A DNA stretch of 64,000 bases, taken from NCBI GenBank assembly GCA_937982565.1, contig CALJLN010000046.1:124001-188000 (forward strand). The letters run 5' to 3'. Positions 17,355 through 26,188 of the stretch are shown here, one piece after another. Position 1 is the stretch's first letter. Each line of letters opens with the position of its first letter. The notes under the pieces were generated by a model. It saw nothing but the letters and a program-made list of their open reading frames with translations. It did no database searches and was not told the origin of the DNA. Origin of the DNA: UBA2421 sp002343075. Its GTDB lineage: Bacteria > Planctomycetota > Phycisphaerae > Tepidisphaerales > Tepidisphaeraceae. A program made the translations under genes and the position numbers.

Positions 17355-18725
17355 TCAATGATGACTTTGACCGGTCAAAGTCGATTCGAGATGTGCCAAC
17401 TGTTTGGCAATCTCACGATCGTTCTTGACGTCGGAATCAACCGTCCGTACCGCATGCATAACGGTGGTGTGGTCCCGACCGCCGAAGTATCCGCCGACTT
17501 CTTCCAGACTATACCGGGTGTGCCGGCGGGCGAGGTACATGCACACTTGTCGGGGGAACGCAATCGATTTGTGCCGCCGCTTCCCCTGCAAATCGCTCAA
17601 CCGTACGTTGTAGTATCTTGTCACCGCATCCAGAATCTGCTGGATTGTGATCCGCCGTTGTTCCGGCGTGGCGGAGTCGCCGAGTGCGCCCTTGGCCAAC
17701 TCGACATCAATCTTGCACTCCTGCAGCCGACTCATACCCTGCAGCTTGGTCACGGCGCCCTCTAGCTCGCGGGTATTGTTCATCACCTTTCCCGCAACGT
17801 AACAAATGACGTCCTCCTCCAACTCCAACCCTCGGATCCTCGCCTTTTTCTTCAGAATGGCGCATCGGGTCTCGTAGCACGGCTTATCGATCCGCGCCAC
17901 CAGCCCCGAGTTAAACCGCGACACGAGCCGTTCTTCCAATTCTGGGATTTCGCTCGGGGCGGCGTCGGCGGATAGGATGATCTGCTTATTAATCTGATGC
18001 AGCGAGTTGAAAGTGTGGAAAAACTCCTCCTGCGTCCGCTCCCTGCGGGCCAGGAAGTGAATATCGTCAATCAGAAGCATATCAACATTGCGATAGCGGT
18101 GCCGGAAGCCATTCATGTCACCGTGTTCGACGGCGTTGATGAATTGATTGATGAAGCTGTCGCACGAAAGATAAAGAATGCGCGCTGCAGGCTGGCGTTC
18201 GAGAAAGCGTTGGCAAATCGCCTGAAGCAGGTGGGTCTTGCCGAGACCAACCCCGCCGTGGATGAAAAGCGGGTTGTATCCCGCCCCCGGCTTCTCCGCC
18301 ACCGCCGATGCCGCCGCAGAGGCAAGTCGGTTACATGGGCCTGTGACAAACTGGTCAAAGGTGTAATCGGGGTTGAGAGGCACCTGCTGGTCGCCTTCAT
18401 TAAACACCCCGCCTGTCTGTAGCCGTTCGCAGTGGAACGTGACGGCCAAGAGCCGCCCGGTAACCTGCTGCGCCGCGACCGTAAATGGATGCTGGCACTG
18501 GGTTTGGCAAAACGCAAGCTGCGCCGGGGTCTGCACCGTGACCTGAATCACGCCGTTGCTCAGTTGCCGGGGTATCATCTGATCGAACCACGTCCGGTGC
18601 AAAGCCGAGTGGTTCGCCCTGACGATGGCGAGCACCTGCTGCCACTGGCGCGGGTCAAACAGTTGAACATCATTAGCGCGGCGGATCACCGTCTCGCGCG
18701 CAATTGTGGATTGCGTCGTAACCAT
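17355..18725 (-). CDS. dnaA: Chromosomal replication initiator DnaA
   Basis: 456 residues, full length. Binds DnaA boxes and melts the origin in its ATP form. Domain I is residues 1-100. The AAA+ core has Walker A GGVGLGKTH at about 157-165 and Walker B MLLIDDIHF at about 216-223, and domain IV carries GGRDHTTVMHAVRTV for box binding. Domain II is very short. The ATG at 18723-18725 is the only good start. dnaN, recF or gyrB do not follow; instead crtB lies downstream and a uracil-DNA glycosylase upstream, both on the same strand. The AT-rich 370 bp before the gene may be the origin. Confidence 0.97.
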   Translation of the reverse strand: MVTTQSTIARETVIRRANDVQLFDPRQWQQVLAIVRANHSALHRTWFDQMIPRQLSNGVIQVTVQTPAQLAFCQTQCQHPFTVAAQQVTGRLLAVTFHCERLQTGGVFNEGDQQVPLNPDYTFDQFVTGPCNRLASAAASAVAEKPGAGYNPLFIHGGVGLGKTHLLQAICQRFLERQPAARILYLSCDSFINQFINAVEHGDMNGFRHRYRNVDMLLIDDIHFLARRERTQEEFFHTFNSLHQINKQIILSADAAPSEIPELEERLVSRFNSGLVARIDKPCYETRCAILKKKARIRGLELEEDVICYVAGKVMNNTRELEGAVTKLQGMSRLQECKIDVELAKGALGDSATPEQRRITIQQILDAVTRYYNVRLSDLQGKRRHKSIAFPRQVCMYLARRHTRYSLEEVGGYFGGRDHTTVMHAVRTVDSDVKNDREIAKQLAHLESTLTGQSHH

Positions 18726-19095
18726 CGAACGCCCTATTCAGTTATTACAACGTAAACGGAGCCTGCGGGTCCTTCCGCAATCTGATTGATCAGCCAATCC
18801 CTTGCTGAGTGAAAAATGCTTCTTCGACGCGCGGAATTTAGTCGAAGTTGTTCGCTGCGCCAACTCTATTTTACTCATCACACATTTTGTGTTTTTGCTC
18901 AGCAACTTTGCGAAAATTTTTGCGCGCAACTTTTCCGGCGGTCGTGCGCGCGGTTCAGAAATTTTTCGTTGGCGCGCTCTTGATTCGTCGCAAGTCGAAC
19001 ATCGATAACGGATTCCGTGCACATGCGATCTTCATCCCGCGCTCATCAAACGCGCGCGATTTTGCGCGCAGAAAAATTCGGAAAATTTTACGCAG
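18726..19095. other. AT-rich dnaA upstream region, candidate replication origin
   Basis: 370 bp with no credible gene between dnaA and the uracil-DNA glycosylase. It alternates AT runs (AAAATTTTT near 18913, GAAATTTTTC near 18958, GAAAAATTCGGAAAATTTT near 19071) with GCGCGC blocks (near 18922, 18945, 18973, 19051, 19064 and 19100). Much of the sequence around it is clearly richer in GC. I found no perfect TTATCCACA box on either strand; TTATTACAA near 18742 and CTATCCGCG near 19096 are only loose matches. Origin status is therefore an inference from position next to dnaA and base composition. Confidence 0.4.
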
Positions 19096-20004
19096 CTATC
19101 CGCGCGAAGGACTTGGCACAGGAAGGTTGAGCCGCTTCATCACCTGCTGAAGGTCGCTCCATACCTGCCCTCGTACCTGAGGTGTATAAGATCGCAACAT
19201 GTAGGCGGGATGAAACGTTGGCATCACATCAATCCCCCGATACCCATGCCATACTCCGCGAACCTTGCTGATCGTCACCTTGTCGTTGCGAAGAATGTAT
19301 TTCGTTGCGGGCGCGCCAAGCGTCACGATCACTCTTGGGCGAATGGTCTCAATCTGGGCCTCAAGATAGCCGCAGCAGGCATCGGTCTCCTCAGGAAGCG
19401 GGGCGCGATTGCCCGGGGGGCGACATTTAACGATATTGCAGATGTAAACTTGCTCACGCTTCAGGCCCATGGCTTTGATCATGTCGGTGAGCTTCTCCCC
19501 CGCCCGCCCGACGAACGGCCGCCCGGAAAGATCCTCATTTTCGCCCGGCCCCTCGCCAATGAACATAACCTCTGCATCCACATCTCCTTCTCCGAACACG
19601 GTTTGCGTACGGCCGGCGTGCAGATCACACTTCGTACAGGTTTTCACTTTTCCGTCGTCTAGTTGCTGCAGATTCACTCGCTTTTGGTCGGTTGTCAGTG
19701 GCGGGGATTTGTGGGGCGTATTGTCACGCACCAGTGCAGCAACCGAAGCGAGGGGCTTTCTATCTGGATCCCTCGGCGGGGCTTGCGTGCGAATTGGCGC
19801 TGCCGGGGTGGGCTGTGGGTCGTAGGAAGGCCTTCGCGGCGCCTGCGCGGCAGCTGCAGGCCGGGCGGGGGCGGGGGCGACACCTTTTCCCACCGGCACC
19901 CGCCGGGGCGGCAACTTGGCGGAGATGGCATCCACGCCGAACGCGCGATCTGCCATCCATGTAAACCTGGCGCGCGCAGCAATTCGGTGTGCTTGTTTGT
20001 CCAT
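19096..20004 (-). CDS. udg: Family-4 uracil-DNA glycosylase (Fe-S)
   Basis: 302 residues. Removes uracil from DNA. The C-terminal 190 residues are the enzyme: CTKCDLH and the cysteines in NIVKCRPPGNR and CCGYL are the usual 4Fe-4S ligands; GEGPGENEDLSGRPFVG is the water-activating/uracil-binding loop, and TFHPAYMLR the second active-site motif. The first 100 residues are a Pro/Ala-rich low-complexity extension, common in GC-rich genomes. The start is ATG 20002-20004, though a shorter start at MADRAFG is possible. It lies on the same strand as dnaA, 370 bp upstream. Confidence 0.9.
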   Translation of the reverse strand: MDKQAHRIAARARFTWMADRAFGVDAISAKLPPRRVPVGKGVAPAPARPAAAAQAPRRPSYDPQPTPAAPIRTQAPPRDPDRKPLASVAALVRDNTPHKSPPLTTDQKRVNLQQLDDGKVKTCTKCDLHAGRTQTVFGEGDVDAEVMFIGEGPGENEDLSGRPFVGRAGEKLTDMIKAMGLKREQVYICNIVKCRPPGNRAPLPEETDACCGYLEAQIETIRPRVIVTLGAPATKYILRNDKVTISKVRGVWHGYRGIDVMPTFHPAYMLRSYTPQVRGQVWSDLQQVMKRLNLPVPSPSRG

Positions 20005-20068
20005 TGCCGCAGGATCGTACGATGCGATGACCTCGAATCAACCTTGGCTCACCTTACCGACGAAGGGG

Positions 20069-21229
20069 TCAGTCCGAGAGACCACGTGCCCGGGCGACCG
20101 CCTGCTGGAGGTCGTCCACAAAATCTTCGTCGTTCAAGACCATCATAACTCCACTGCGGGCAAGGACTTGCATTTGTACCGGATTCACGCCGCAGATCAC
20201 CAAACTCCGCCCATCCTCCTTCAGCCGCCGGGCGGTCATGGTGAGGTTCATCGCCGAATCAGAATCGAAGACCGTCATCGCACTAACTGCGAGTACAATC
20301 ACGCGACGCTCCTCCGGAATTCGGCCAGCCCAGAGTTGAAAGTCAGGCGCGTGGTGCGGCGACTTCTTCCTGTGGTGTGTCAACCGGTAGATGCCTACCC
20401 GCTGTGGTAGTGCCCCGGGTTCGCTGAGTAGATTTGTGCACTCCGAGTCGCGCAGCGGATCAATCTGCCTCACCTCGGCGATGGTCTTGCGCCAATCCAT
20501 GTAGAGTATCCAGATCAGAAATGCGACTGGGACTGTCATCGCGTAATCGGGTGCGAACCGATATGCCAGCACCCCCGCCGTCACGCCGAAGATGAACGAC
20601 CCGAAAATGCTGACGAGCAGCGCGATGCGCAGGGTTGTCGGGTGTCGAAGGGAGACCCGCCACGCCCGCCGAGGCCTGGAAGCACGGCCGCCGCGCAACT
20701 TCGAGCACCACCAGAGCAGCAATTGGGAACCTTCCAGCCCGAGGTCGGTGAGAACGCCTGTCAGGTGTGTCGTCCGAACGACCGCCCCGCTGATTCGGGT
20801 AATCGTCGCATTCTGAATGCCCATCGCGACCGAAGCCGCTCCCGACATCAGCCAAACCGCCCCACGATCCTCACCGATGGCATGATTCTGATACTCCAGC
20901 GTTAGCGCAACCACCGCCAGTACAACAGCCTCACTTGCAACGGGCAGGGCATAAATGGATCGAAACCCCCTCAGCCGAGCCAGTTCCAGCATAGAGCCTG
21001 CTGCGCCGGCCCCAAAGAAGAACGCTACCACGAGGAAGGCCACAAAACTCAGCGCACCGAGGTTGAATGAACCTAAATGCTGGCCAACATGGGTCACGTT
21101 ACCGGTGACGTGCGAAACTGCCACGCCGCACATGGTTAATGTGATGACATTGGCGTATCCCGCGATCCACGAGAGCGAAATCGCCAGGCGTGACTGAAGT
21201 CGAAACGAGTATGCCGCCGCGGTGAGCAT
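20069..21229 (-). CDS. DUF1275 (YoaK-like) membrane protein with C-terminal STAS-like domain
   Basis: 386 residues. Residues 10-245 form the six-helix DUF1275 membrane domain, with the hallmark GNVTHVGQHLG and THLTGVLTDLGLEG segments. Residues about 307-380 look like a STAS domain: RRVIVLAVSAMTVFDSDSA, a helix, RSLVICGVNP, then GVMMVLNDEDFVDDL. STAS domains regulate SulP anion transporters and anti-sigma systems; here one seems attached to a DUF1275 core. The usual phosphorylatable Ser/Thr position reads D-S-D-S. Most DUF1275 proteins I know stop near 230-250 residues. The start is ATG 21227-21229. Transport function is inferred only. Confidence 0.65.
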   Translation of the reverse strand: MLTAAAYSFRLQSRLAISLSWIAGYANVITLTMCGVAVSHVTGNVTHVGQHLGSFNLGALSFVAFLVVAFFFGAGAAGSMLELARLRGFRSIYALPVASEAVVLAVVALTLEYQNHAIGEDRGAVWLMSGAASVAMGIQNATITRISGAVVRTTHLTGVLTDLGLEGSQLLLWWCSKLRGGRASRPRRAWRVSLRHPTTLRIALLVSIFGSFIFGVTAGVLAYRFAPDYAMTVPVAFLIWILYMDWRKTIAEVRQIDPLRDSECTNLLSEPGALPQRVGIYRLTHHRKKSPHHAPDFQLWAGRIPEERRVIVLAVSAMTVFDSDSAMNLTMTARRLKEDGRSLVICGVNPVQMQVLARSGVMMVLNDEDFVDDLQQAVARARGLSD

Positions 21230-21636
21230 TTCCCTTGGTGTCTATCGGTTGCGACCGGGCGGGATCTATGGAGCGTCCGCGCGCATTTCCGGCAGACTGA
21301 ATCGGGGGCGATCCCGTGCACCAGCCAGACGGCGGGAGATAAGTAATACTTGGTACCGCCTGCCCGACGTATCGGCTCGGGCGCGCGTTCGGCGAGGCGA
21401 GTCGGCATGGTTGTGCCCATGGTGCAGCAGGACAATTGGCATTGCACGAGATTCGACAATCGAGCAATACGCGTGTAATCTTGGCGATTCGCACCTCGGC
21501 GGGCAGGCGTTCTGCGCGCATCGATTGGTGCGAGGTCTGGCGCGTCGCTGTTGCGTGGATGGCGACGACTCAGCTTTCTTAATCTGGCCACGCAACTGCA
21601 AAGGTTAGACCGCACTCCCCGCGGTCGCATTTTCGT
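21230..21636. other. 407-bp divergent intergenic region before rpsA
   Basis: Lies between the divergently transcribed DUF1275-STAS gene and rpsA. Short open frames exist on both strands but have Arg/Cys/Ser-rich, family-less products and no ribosome sites, so I call no gene. A TGTAAT hexamer near 21473 could be a -10 element for rpsA but lacks a good -35 match. Confidence 0.5.
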
Positions 21637-23400
21637 ATGGTAGATCAAAATCTCATTTTGTCTCTTGGTGACCTCGATGCGCAGGTCGACACAATGGTGC
21701 TCGACGCGCTCGGCGATCGGGCGGGTGATCTTGATAAGCTCGTCGGCAGCGACGAAACCCAGGATTTTTCTCCCGGTGCCATCATTAAGGGAAAGATCAG
21801 CGGCCACGCTGGCGATGATTTCATCGTCGAACTCGGCCTGAAGAGCGAAGGCATCCTCGAACGCAGCGAGTTCGATGAGCCGGAAAACATCAAGATTGGC
21901 GATACAGTTCAGGTATTGCTGGAGGACGTCGAAGGCGACACCGGCCTGGTGAAGATCAGCAAGCGCAAGGCTGATCGAATCATCAACTGGGAAGCCATCA
22001 TGAAGAGCAAGAAGGAAGGCGACCCTGTCGGCGGCAAGGTGACCAAGAAGATTAAGGGTGGCCTTTTGGTCGACATCGGCGTACCGGTATTCCTTCCTGC
22101 CTCGCAGGTGGACATCCGCCGTCCGGGCGAAATTTCGGACTGGATTGGCCGGCATGTCGATGCGGTGATTCTCAAGATTGACGAAGAACGCCGCAACATC
22201 GTCATCAGCCGCCGGAAGATGATCGAGCAGCAGCGCGAAGAATTGAAGAAGAAGACGTTTGACACCCTGGTCATTGGCTCGCTGATCAAGGGCGTGGTTA
22301 AGAACATCGCCGACTTCGGGGCATTCATCGACCTCGGCGGCGTGGACGGACTGCTGCACATCACCGATATGAGTTGGGGCCGAATCAACCACCCCAGCGA
22401 CATCCTCAAGATTGATCAGGAACTGGAAGTGAAGGTCCTGTCGATCGACAAAGACAAAGAAAAGATCGCCCTCGGCCTGAAGCAGAAAGATGCCTCGCCG
22501 TGGGAGAATATCGAAACCAAGTACCCCGTCGGCAGCGTACACGATGCCGAAGTCGTCAACATCATGTCGTACGGCGCTTTCTGCAAACTCGAAGCAGGTG
22601 TCGAAGGCCTGGTACACATCAGCGAGATGTCCTGGACGAAGCGCATCAATCACCCGAGCGAAGTGGTTGCGGCCAATCAGAAGGTCCAAGTTAAGGTATT
22701 GGAGATCAACAAGGACAAGCAGGAGATCAGCCTCGGCATGAAGCAGGTGGAGGAAAACCCCTGGGAACGCGTCGCCGAGAAATATCCGCCGGGCAGCGTG
22801 GTCGAGGGCGTTGTGCGCAACATCGCCAACTACGGCGCGTTTGTCGAAATCGAAGAAGGCATCGACGGCCTGCTGCATGTCAGCGATCTGTCGTGGACGA
22901 AGAAAATCGGCCACCCGAGCGAGCTTCTCAAGAAGAGTGAGAAGATTCAGGCGGTCGTGCTCAGCGTGGACCAGGAAAAGCAGCGCATCGCCCTGGGTCT
23001 GAAGCAGATGCAGGAAGATCCGTGGGTTACTGTCATCCCGAGCAATTACCGGCCGGGCATGGTGGTCAGCGGGCATGTCACGAAGATTGCCAACTTCGGC
23101 GTATTCGTCGAGCTTGAACCGGGTCTGGAAGGGTTGCTGCATATTTCGGAAATTTCCGATCAGAAGATCGAAAAGCCCGAGGAAGCGCTCAAAGTTGGAC
23201 AGGAAGTGGAAGTCAAGATTCTGCGTGTCGACAGCGACGAGCGGAAGATCGGCCTCTCGCTCAAGCGTGCACAATGGGCTCAAGAGCAGGAAAAGAAGGA
23301 AGAAGAGCGTTCGAGCCGACCGGACCGTAAGGCCCTCAGAGGCGGCCTGGAAGGTGGCGAGAACACGTCGGGCCTCGGCGATCTCAAGATCGACGGATAA
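21637..23400 (+). CDS. rpsA: 30S ribosomal protein S1
   Basis: 587 residues with six S1 (OB-fold) domains at roughly 44-112, 128-196, 213-283, 298-370, 385-455 and 472-542. Domains 3-6 show the canonical pattern, e.g. GVVKNIADFGAFIDLGG and GLLHISEIS. S1 helps mRNA bind the 30S subunit. Domains 1 and 2 are divergent, as usual, since they contact the ribosome. The C-terminus is a charged low-complexity tail. The start is ATG 21637. The gene is monocistronic and ends in a strong intrinsic terminator. Confidence 0.95.
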   Translation: MVDQNLILSLGDLDAQVDTMVLDALGDRAGDLDKLVGSDETQDFSPGAIIKGKISGHAGDDFIVELGLKSEGILERSEFDEPENIKIGDTVQVLLEDVEGDTGLVKISKRKADRIINWEAIMKSKKEGDPVGGKVTKKIKGGLLVDIGVPVFLPASQVDIRRPGEISDWIGRHVDAVILKIDEERRNIVISRRKMIEQQREELKKKTFDTLVIGSLIKGVVKNIADFGAFIDLGGVDGLLHITDMSWGRINHPSDILKIDQELEVKVLSIDKDKEKIALGLKQKDASPWENIETKYPVGSVHDAEVVNIMSYGAFCKLEAGVEGLVHISEMSWTKRINHPSEVVAANQKVQVKVLEINKDKQEISLGMKQVEENPWERVAEKYPPGSVVEGVVRNIANYGAFVEIEEGIDGLLHVSDLSWTKKIGHPSELLKKSEKIQAVVLSVDQEKQRIALGLKQMQEDPWVTVIPSNYRPGMVVSGHVTKIANFGVFVELEPGLEGLLHISEISDQKIEKPEEALKVGQEVEVKILRVDSDERKIGLSLKRAQWAQEQEKKEEERSSRPDRKALRGGLEGGENTSGLGDLKIDG

Positions 23401-23458
23401 GGCTCATACCGATCGCTTTTCCATCAGACGAACTCTGGTTCGAATCAGATAACTTCAC

Positions 23459-23491
23459 GACGCCGGCGAGAATGCTCGCCGGCGTCTTTCT
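23459..23491 (+). terminator. Intrinsic terminator of rpsA
   Basis: A perfect 12-bp GC-rich stem, GACGCCGGCGAG (23459-23470) with CTCGCCGGCGTC (23475-23486), an AATG tetraloop and the U-tract TTTCT. It lies 58 bp after the rpsA stop and is the cleanest intrinsic terminator in the window. Confidence 0.88.
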
Positions 23492-23759
23492 ATTAGGCGG
23501 AGCCTTCGCAGGACGGCGGCCCGCGCCAATTGCAATCGCTGGCCAGGGCGGACGCACAGCGGTGGCAGCGAGTCAAGCTTCACGGCCGCGACGAGCCTGA
23601 ATGGACCGCGCAATCGATCCACCCTCGCCATTCTCGGCACCGCCGGAATAAACCGAACTTTTATATCTCGCTCAAGTTCCTAAGTGCGACCAGTTTCGAT
23701 CCGATACGTTCAATGCAGGCAGCATCGTGCGCCTGTGCGCCGGGTAACCGACGCCATGG

Positions 23760-24704
23760 ATGAGAAACGAAAGTGATTATCAGTCGGCGGCGTCGTCTAT
23801 AGCAGAGTCGCCGTCACTGGGAATGAATCAACGTATGGCCTCCACAGCCGTTCAATCGGGGCTGCAGCTTTATCTGCGGCAGATCAACGAGTCGCCCCTC
23901 CTCACCGCCGAGGAGGAGAAGTCGCTTGCGCGCCGCATTATCCAGGACAACGACTTCGCCGCACGCGAGCGCATGGTTAAATCCAACCTCCGGCTGGTGG
24001 TCAACATTGCCAAGCACTACGTCAACCGTGGATTGACCCTGCTCGATCTGATCGAAGAAGGGAACATTGGGCTGCTGAAGGCGGTTGAAGGGTTCGACCC
24101 TGACAACGGCAGTCGGTTCAGCACCTACGCCAGTTGGTGGATCAAGCAGGCAATCAAGCGCGCCCTCATCAACGCTCAACAGCCAATTCATATTCCGGCG
24201 TACATGGTCGAGCTGATGACCGCATTCAAGAAGACCAGTCGAAACCTGGAAAACACGCTCGGCCGTCAGCCAACGCTGGATGAGCTGTCGGCCAGCCTTA
24301 AGCTCAGCAAGAAGAAGATCGGCATCATCAAGCAGGCCGTCAAGGCGTTTAATGCGCCTTCACAGTTCAGCAGCCCTGACGGGGAGATTACCATTAACGA
24401 TGTCGTCCCCGACATCCACAACCCCACGCCAGATGCGGAAGTGCAGCACGAACACGAGCTATTGCACCTCGAGAAGTTGCTAGACCGGGTCGACGAGCGC
24501 GAGGCGACGATCCTCAAGCTCCGCTACGGCCTCGACGGCAGCGAGCCGATGACTCTGAAGGAAATCGGCAAGAAAATCGGCCTGACGCGCGAACGGGTGC
24601 GCCAGATCGAGCATGAGGCACTGAAGAAGCTACGCGAAGCAATGGCCGGCGTGACTGCGCAAGGCCGTAAATCTGCCGAGCGCGTTCGCGCGACGGTGAG
24701 TTAA
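23760..24704 (+). CDS. Sigma-70 family RNA polymerase sigma factor (group 1/2)
   Basis: 314 residues. Region 1.2 starts at LQLYLRQINESPLLTAEEE; region 2 has RLVVNIAKHYVNRGLTLLDL and the -10 recognition part FSTYASWWIKQAI; region 3 and region 4 (ILKLRYGLDG, LTRERVRQIEHEALKKLR) complete a housekeeping-type sigma. It lacks the acidic region 1.1 and the large non-conserved insert of proteobacterial RpoD, so it may be a compact primary sigma or an RpoS-like group 2 factor. The ATG at 23760 has no clear Shine-Dalgarno; later ATGs at 23823 and 23835 are alternatives. Confidence 0.88.
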   Translation: MRNESDYQSAASSIAESPSLGMNQRMASTAVQSGLQLYLRQINESPLLTAEEEKSLARRIIQDNDFAARERMVKSNLRLVVNIAKHYVNRGLTLLDLIEEGNIGLLKAVEGFDPDNGSRFSTYASWWIKQAIKRALINAQQPIHIPAYMVELMTAFKKTSRNLENTLGRQPTLDELSASLKLSKKKIGIIKQAVKAFNAPSQFSSPDGEITINDVVPDIHNPTPDAEVQHEHELLHLEKLLDRVDEREATILKLRYGLDGSEPMTLKEIGKKIGLTRERVRQIEHEALKKLREAMAGVTAQGRKSAERVRATVS

Positions 24705-24788
24705 CGGGAGTTAACGGCAAACTCAGCAACCCCGGCGGAGTTAGCGCCCCTGGGGCGTTGCCAGTAAGCCGTTGCCGAATCGCCTTCA

Positions 24789-25403
24789 TTAGTTCACCGT
24801 CTTGGTGCGGATCATCATCATTCCCTGCTGCGCCGGCAGACCGCGCTCGGCACGGCGGTCGTTCATCGCCTTGGTGAATTCGGCGAGTTGCGCGCGAATC
24901 TCCGGCGGCATCGAATCCATCGCTCCAGCGCCGCCCGAACGCATAACGACAGTCCGGTTCTCTCCCGGCTTGGTCGTCGGCGACTTCCGTGCATCGAATT
25001 TCGCCACTCCCTCGCCATCGGTCGAAATCCCCATATCTTTCTTGGCCTTTTCCTGCTGATCAATCATGTCGTCAAGGAACTTCTTACGCTGCGGGCCTTC
25101 TGGAAGGCTGAAATAGCCTTTGAACGTCTCGCCGAGCAGAGCGTGGGGATTGATGGTGTCCTTGGACATCGTGAATGAGCCACCACCGGCGAGGCTGATG
25201 GTGCCCCCTTTCAGAACCTCCTTCGGATCGACCTCTTTGCCATTGACTATCACCTTGAGGTCTGCCAGCGCTGGATCGGCTTCCCGCATGTAAAACCACC
25301 CGCCCACTGCCACGCCGAGGGCCACCAGGCAAGCGGTAATGACTGCGGCGGGTTTCACCTGTGCTGATGGGTGATTGAGACGGCTCAGACTCGGTAGCGG
25401 CAT
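24789..25403 (-). CDS. Small single-pass membrane protein, paralogue of the next gene upstream
   Basis: 204 residues. One membrane helix at about 17-36, then a soluble domain. Two motifs, RKKFLDDMID (106-115) and PPEIRAQLAEFTKAM (about 166-180), occur in the same order in the 225-residue protein encoded just upstream, so the two are paralogues. No known family recognised. Expression is likely controlled by a hairpin that holds the ribosome site: ACGAGGAGA is its 3' arm and the ATG (25401-25403) directly follows seven T. It lies third in a possible operon after a pseudopilin gene. Confidence 0.6.
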   Translation of the reverse strand: MPLPSLSRLNHPSAQVKPAAVITACLVALGVAVGGWFYMREADPALADLKVIVNGKEVDPKEVLKGGTISLAGGGSFTMSKDTINPHALLGETFKGYFSLPEGPQRKKFLDDMIDQQEKAKKDMGISTDGEGVAKFDARKSPTTKPGENRTVVMRSGGAGAMDSMPPEIRAQLAEFTKAMNDRRAERGLPAQQGMMMIRTKTVN

Positions 25404-25441
25404 AAAAAAATCTCCTCGTAGGTAAATGCCTGACGAGGAGA
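25404..25441 (-). promoter_or_regulatory. Terminator-like hairpin sequestering a ribosome-binding site
   Basis: On the minus strand: 9-bp perfect stem TCTCCTCGT/ACGAGGAGA (25433-25441 with 25411-25419), a 13-nt loop that can extend the stem by three more pairs, then seven T (25404-25410), then immediately the ATG of the 204-residue gene. The 3' arm contains AGGAG at 8 bases from the ATG. The element therefore has both an intrinsic-terminator shape and a buried Shine-Dalgarno. It lies 34 bp after the stop of the upstream paralogue. Confidence 0.75.
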
Positions 25442-25475
25442 CGAGTCGGTCGGGACTTTCCTAACAAAGAATCGC

Positions 25476-26153
25476 TTATCGCCCCCCGCCGCCGGGTGGC
25501 CCGCCCCTGCCACCGCCGAAGCCGCCAAAACCGCGCCCTCCGGCGGGTTGTTCGATTCCGCGTTCTTTCATGCGTTTCTGCATCGCCGCCATAAACTCCA
25601 CGCGCTGGGCGCGCCGTTCCGGGGGAGTGCTGTCCTGGCGTGCGGCACGACGTTGTTCCATTTCGCGCCGTCGATCTTCCGACGGCTGGCTGGTCGGCCC
25701 GTCCGGGCGACGATCGCGACGTTCGCGGTCGCCCGATGGTTGGGTCGCCGCGCGCGCTTCCCATTGCTTTCGCCTCGCTTCCATTTCATTAATCATCTGA
25801 TCGAGAAACTTCGTGCGCTCCGGCTGCGTTTTCAGGGCAAAGAACGCGTCTAGACGGGCCTGCATTTCCTGCTCGCGCGCCGCGCCCATCGCTTCCCACG
25901 CCACCTCGCGGGGAATCGCACCGCTATCGACTATCTGCCGCACTTCGTCGCGGCTCTTTCCCTCGATCTGTTTAACCGCAGCGGCCACCTGCGCATCGCG
26001 ATTGACAGGCCAGAGCGCGAACGTCGCCCCGCCGGCCAGCGCCACGGCACCGATGCCGACGCCAATCAGAAAATTGCGGCTCTTCCAAAGTGCGGGCTTG
26101 CCGGCTTTGGCAGCGGAGCTTTGCTTCATTGCTTGTTTTGCAGAAGGAGTCAT
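25476..26153 (-). CDS. Small single-pass membrane protein with Gly-rich tail
   Basis: 225 residues. Membrane helix at about 28-47, then helical charged segments, RTKFLDQMIN at 113-122, a Pro/Arg/Ser-rich linker, PPERRAQRVEFMAAM near 177-191 and a C-terminal Gly/Arg/Phe-rich tail from residue 205. The two motifs recur in the downstream 204-residue protein. No known family recognised. It follows the pseudopilin gene by 35 bp, so a role near a type II secretion/pseudopilus machine is conceivable but not shown. The start is ATG 26151-26153 with AAGGTG upstream. Confidence 0.6.
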   Translation of the reverse strand: MTPSAKQAMKQSSAAKAGKPALWKSRNFLIGVGIGAVALAGGATFALWPVNRDAQVAAAVKQIEGKSRDEVRQIVDSGAIPREVAWEAMGAAREQEMQARLDAFFALKTQPERTKFLDQMINEMEARRKQWEARAATQPSGDRERRDRRPDGPTSQPSEDRRREMEQRRAARQDSTPPERRAQRVEFMAAMQKRMKERGIEQPAGGRGFGGFGGGRGGPPGGGGR

Positions 26154-26188
26154 GCAATCACCTTAAAGGTTCGTCGTGCACCCGGTCA

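Noticed and set aside
21222..21608. 128-codon plus-strand frame between the DUF1275-STAS gene and rpsA
   Set aside because: Arg/Ser/Cys-rich, no conserved motif; intergenic composition.
21136..23283. A 715-codon minus-strand frame opposite rpsA
   Set aside because: rpsA with six S1 domains is certain; the antisense product has no family features.
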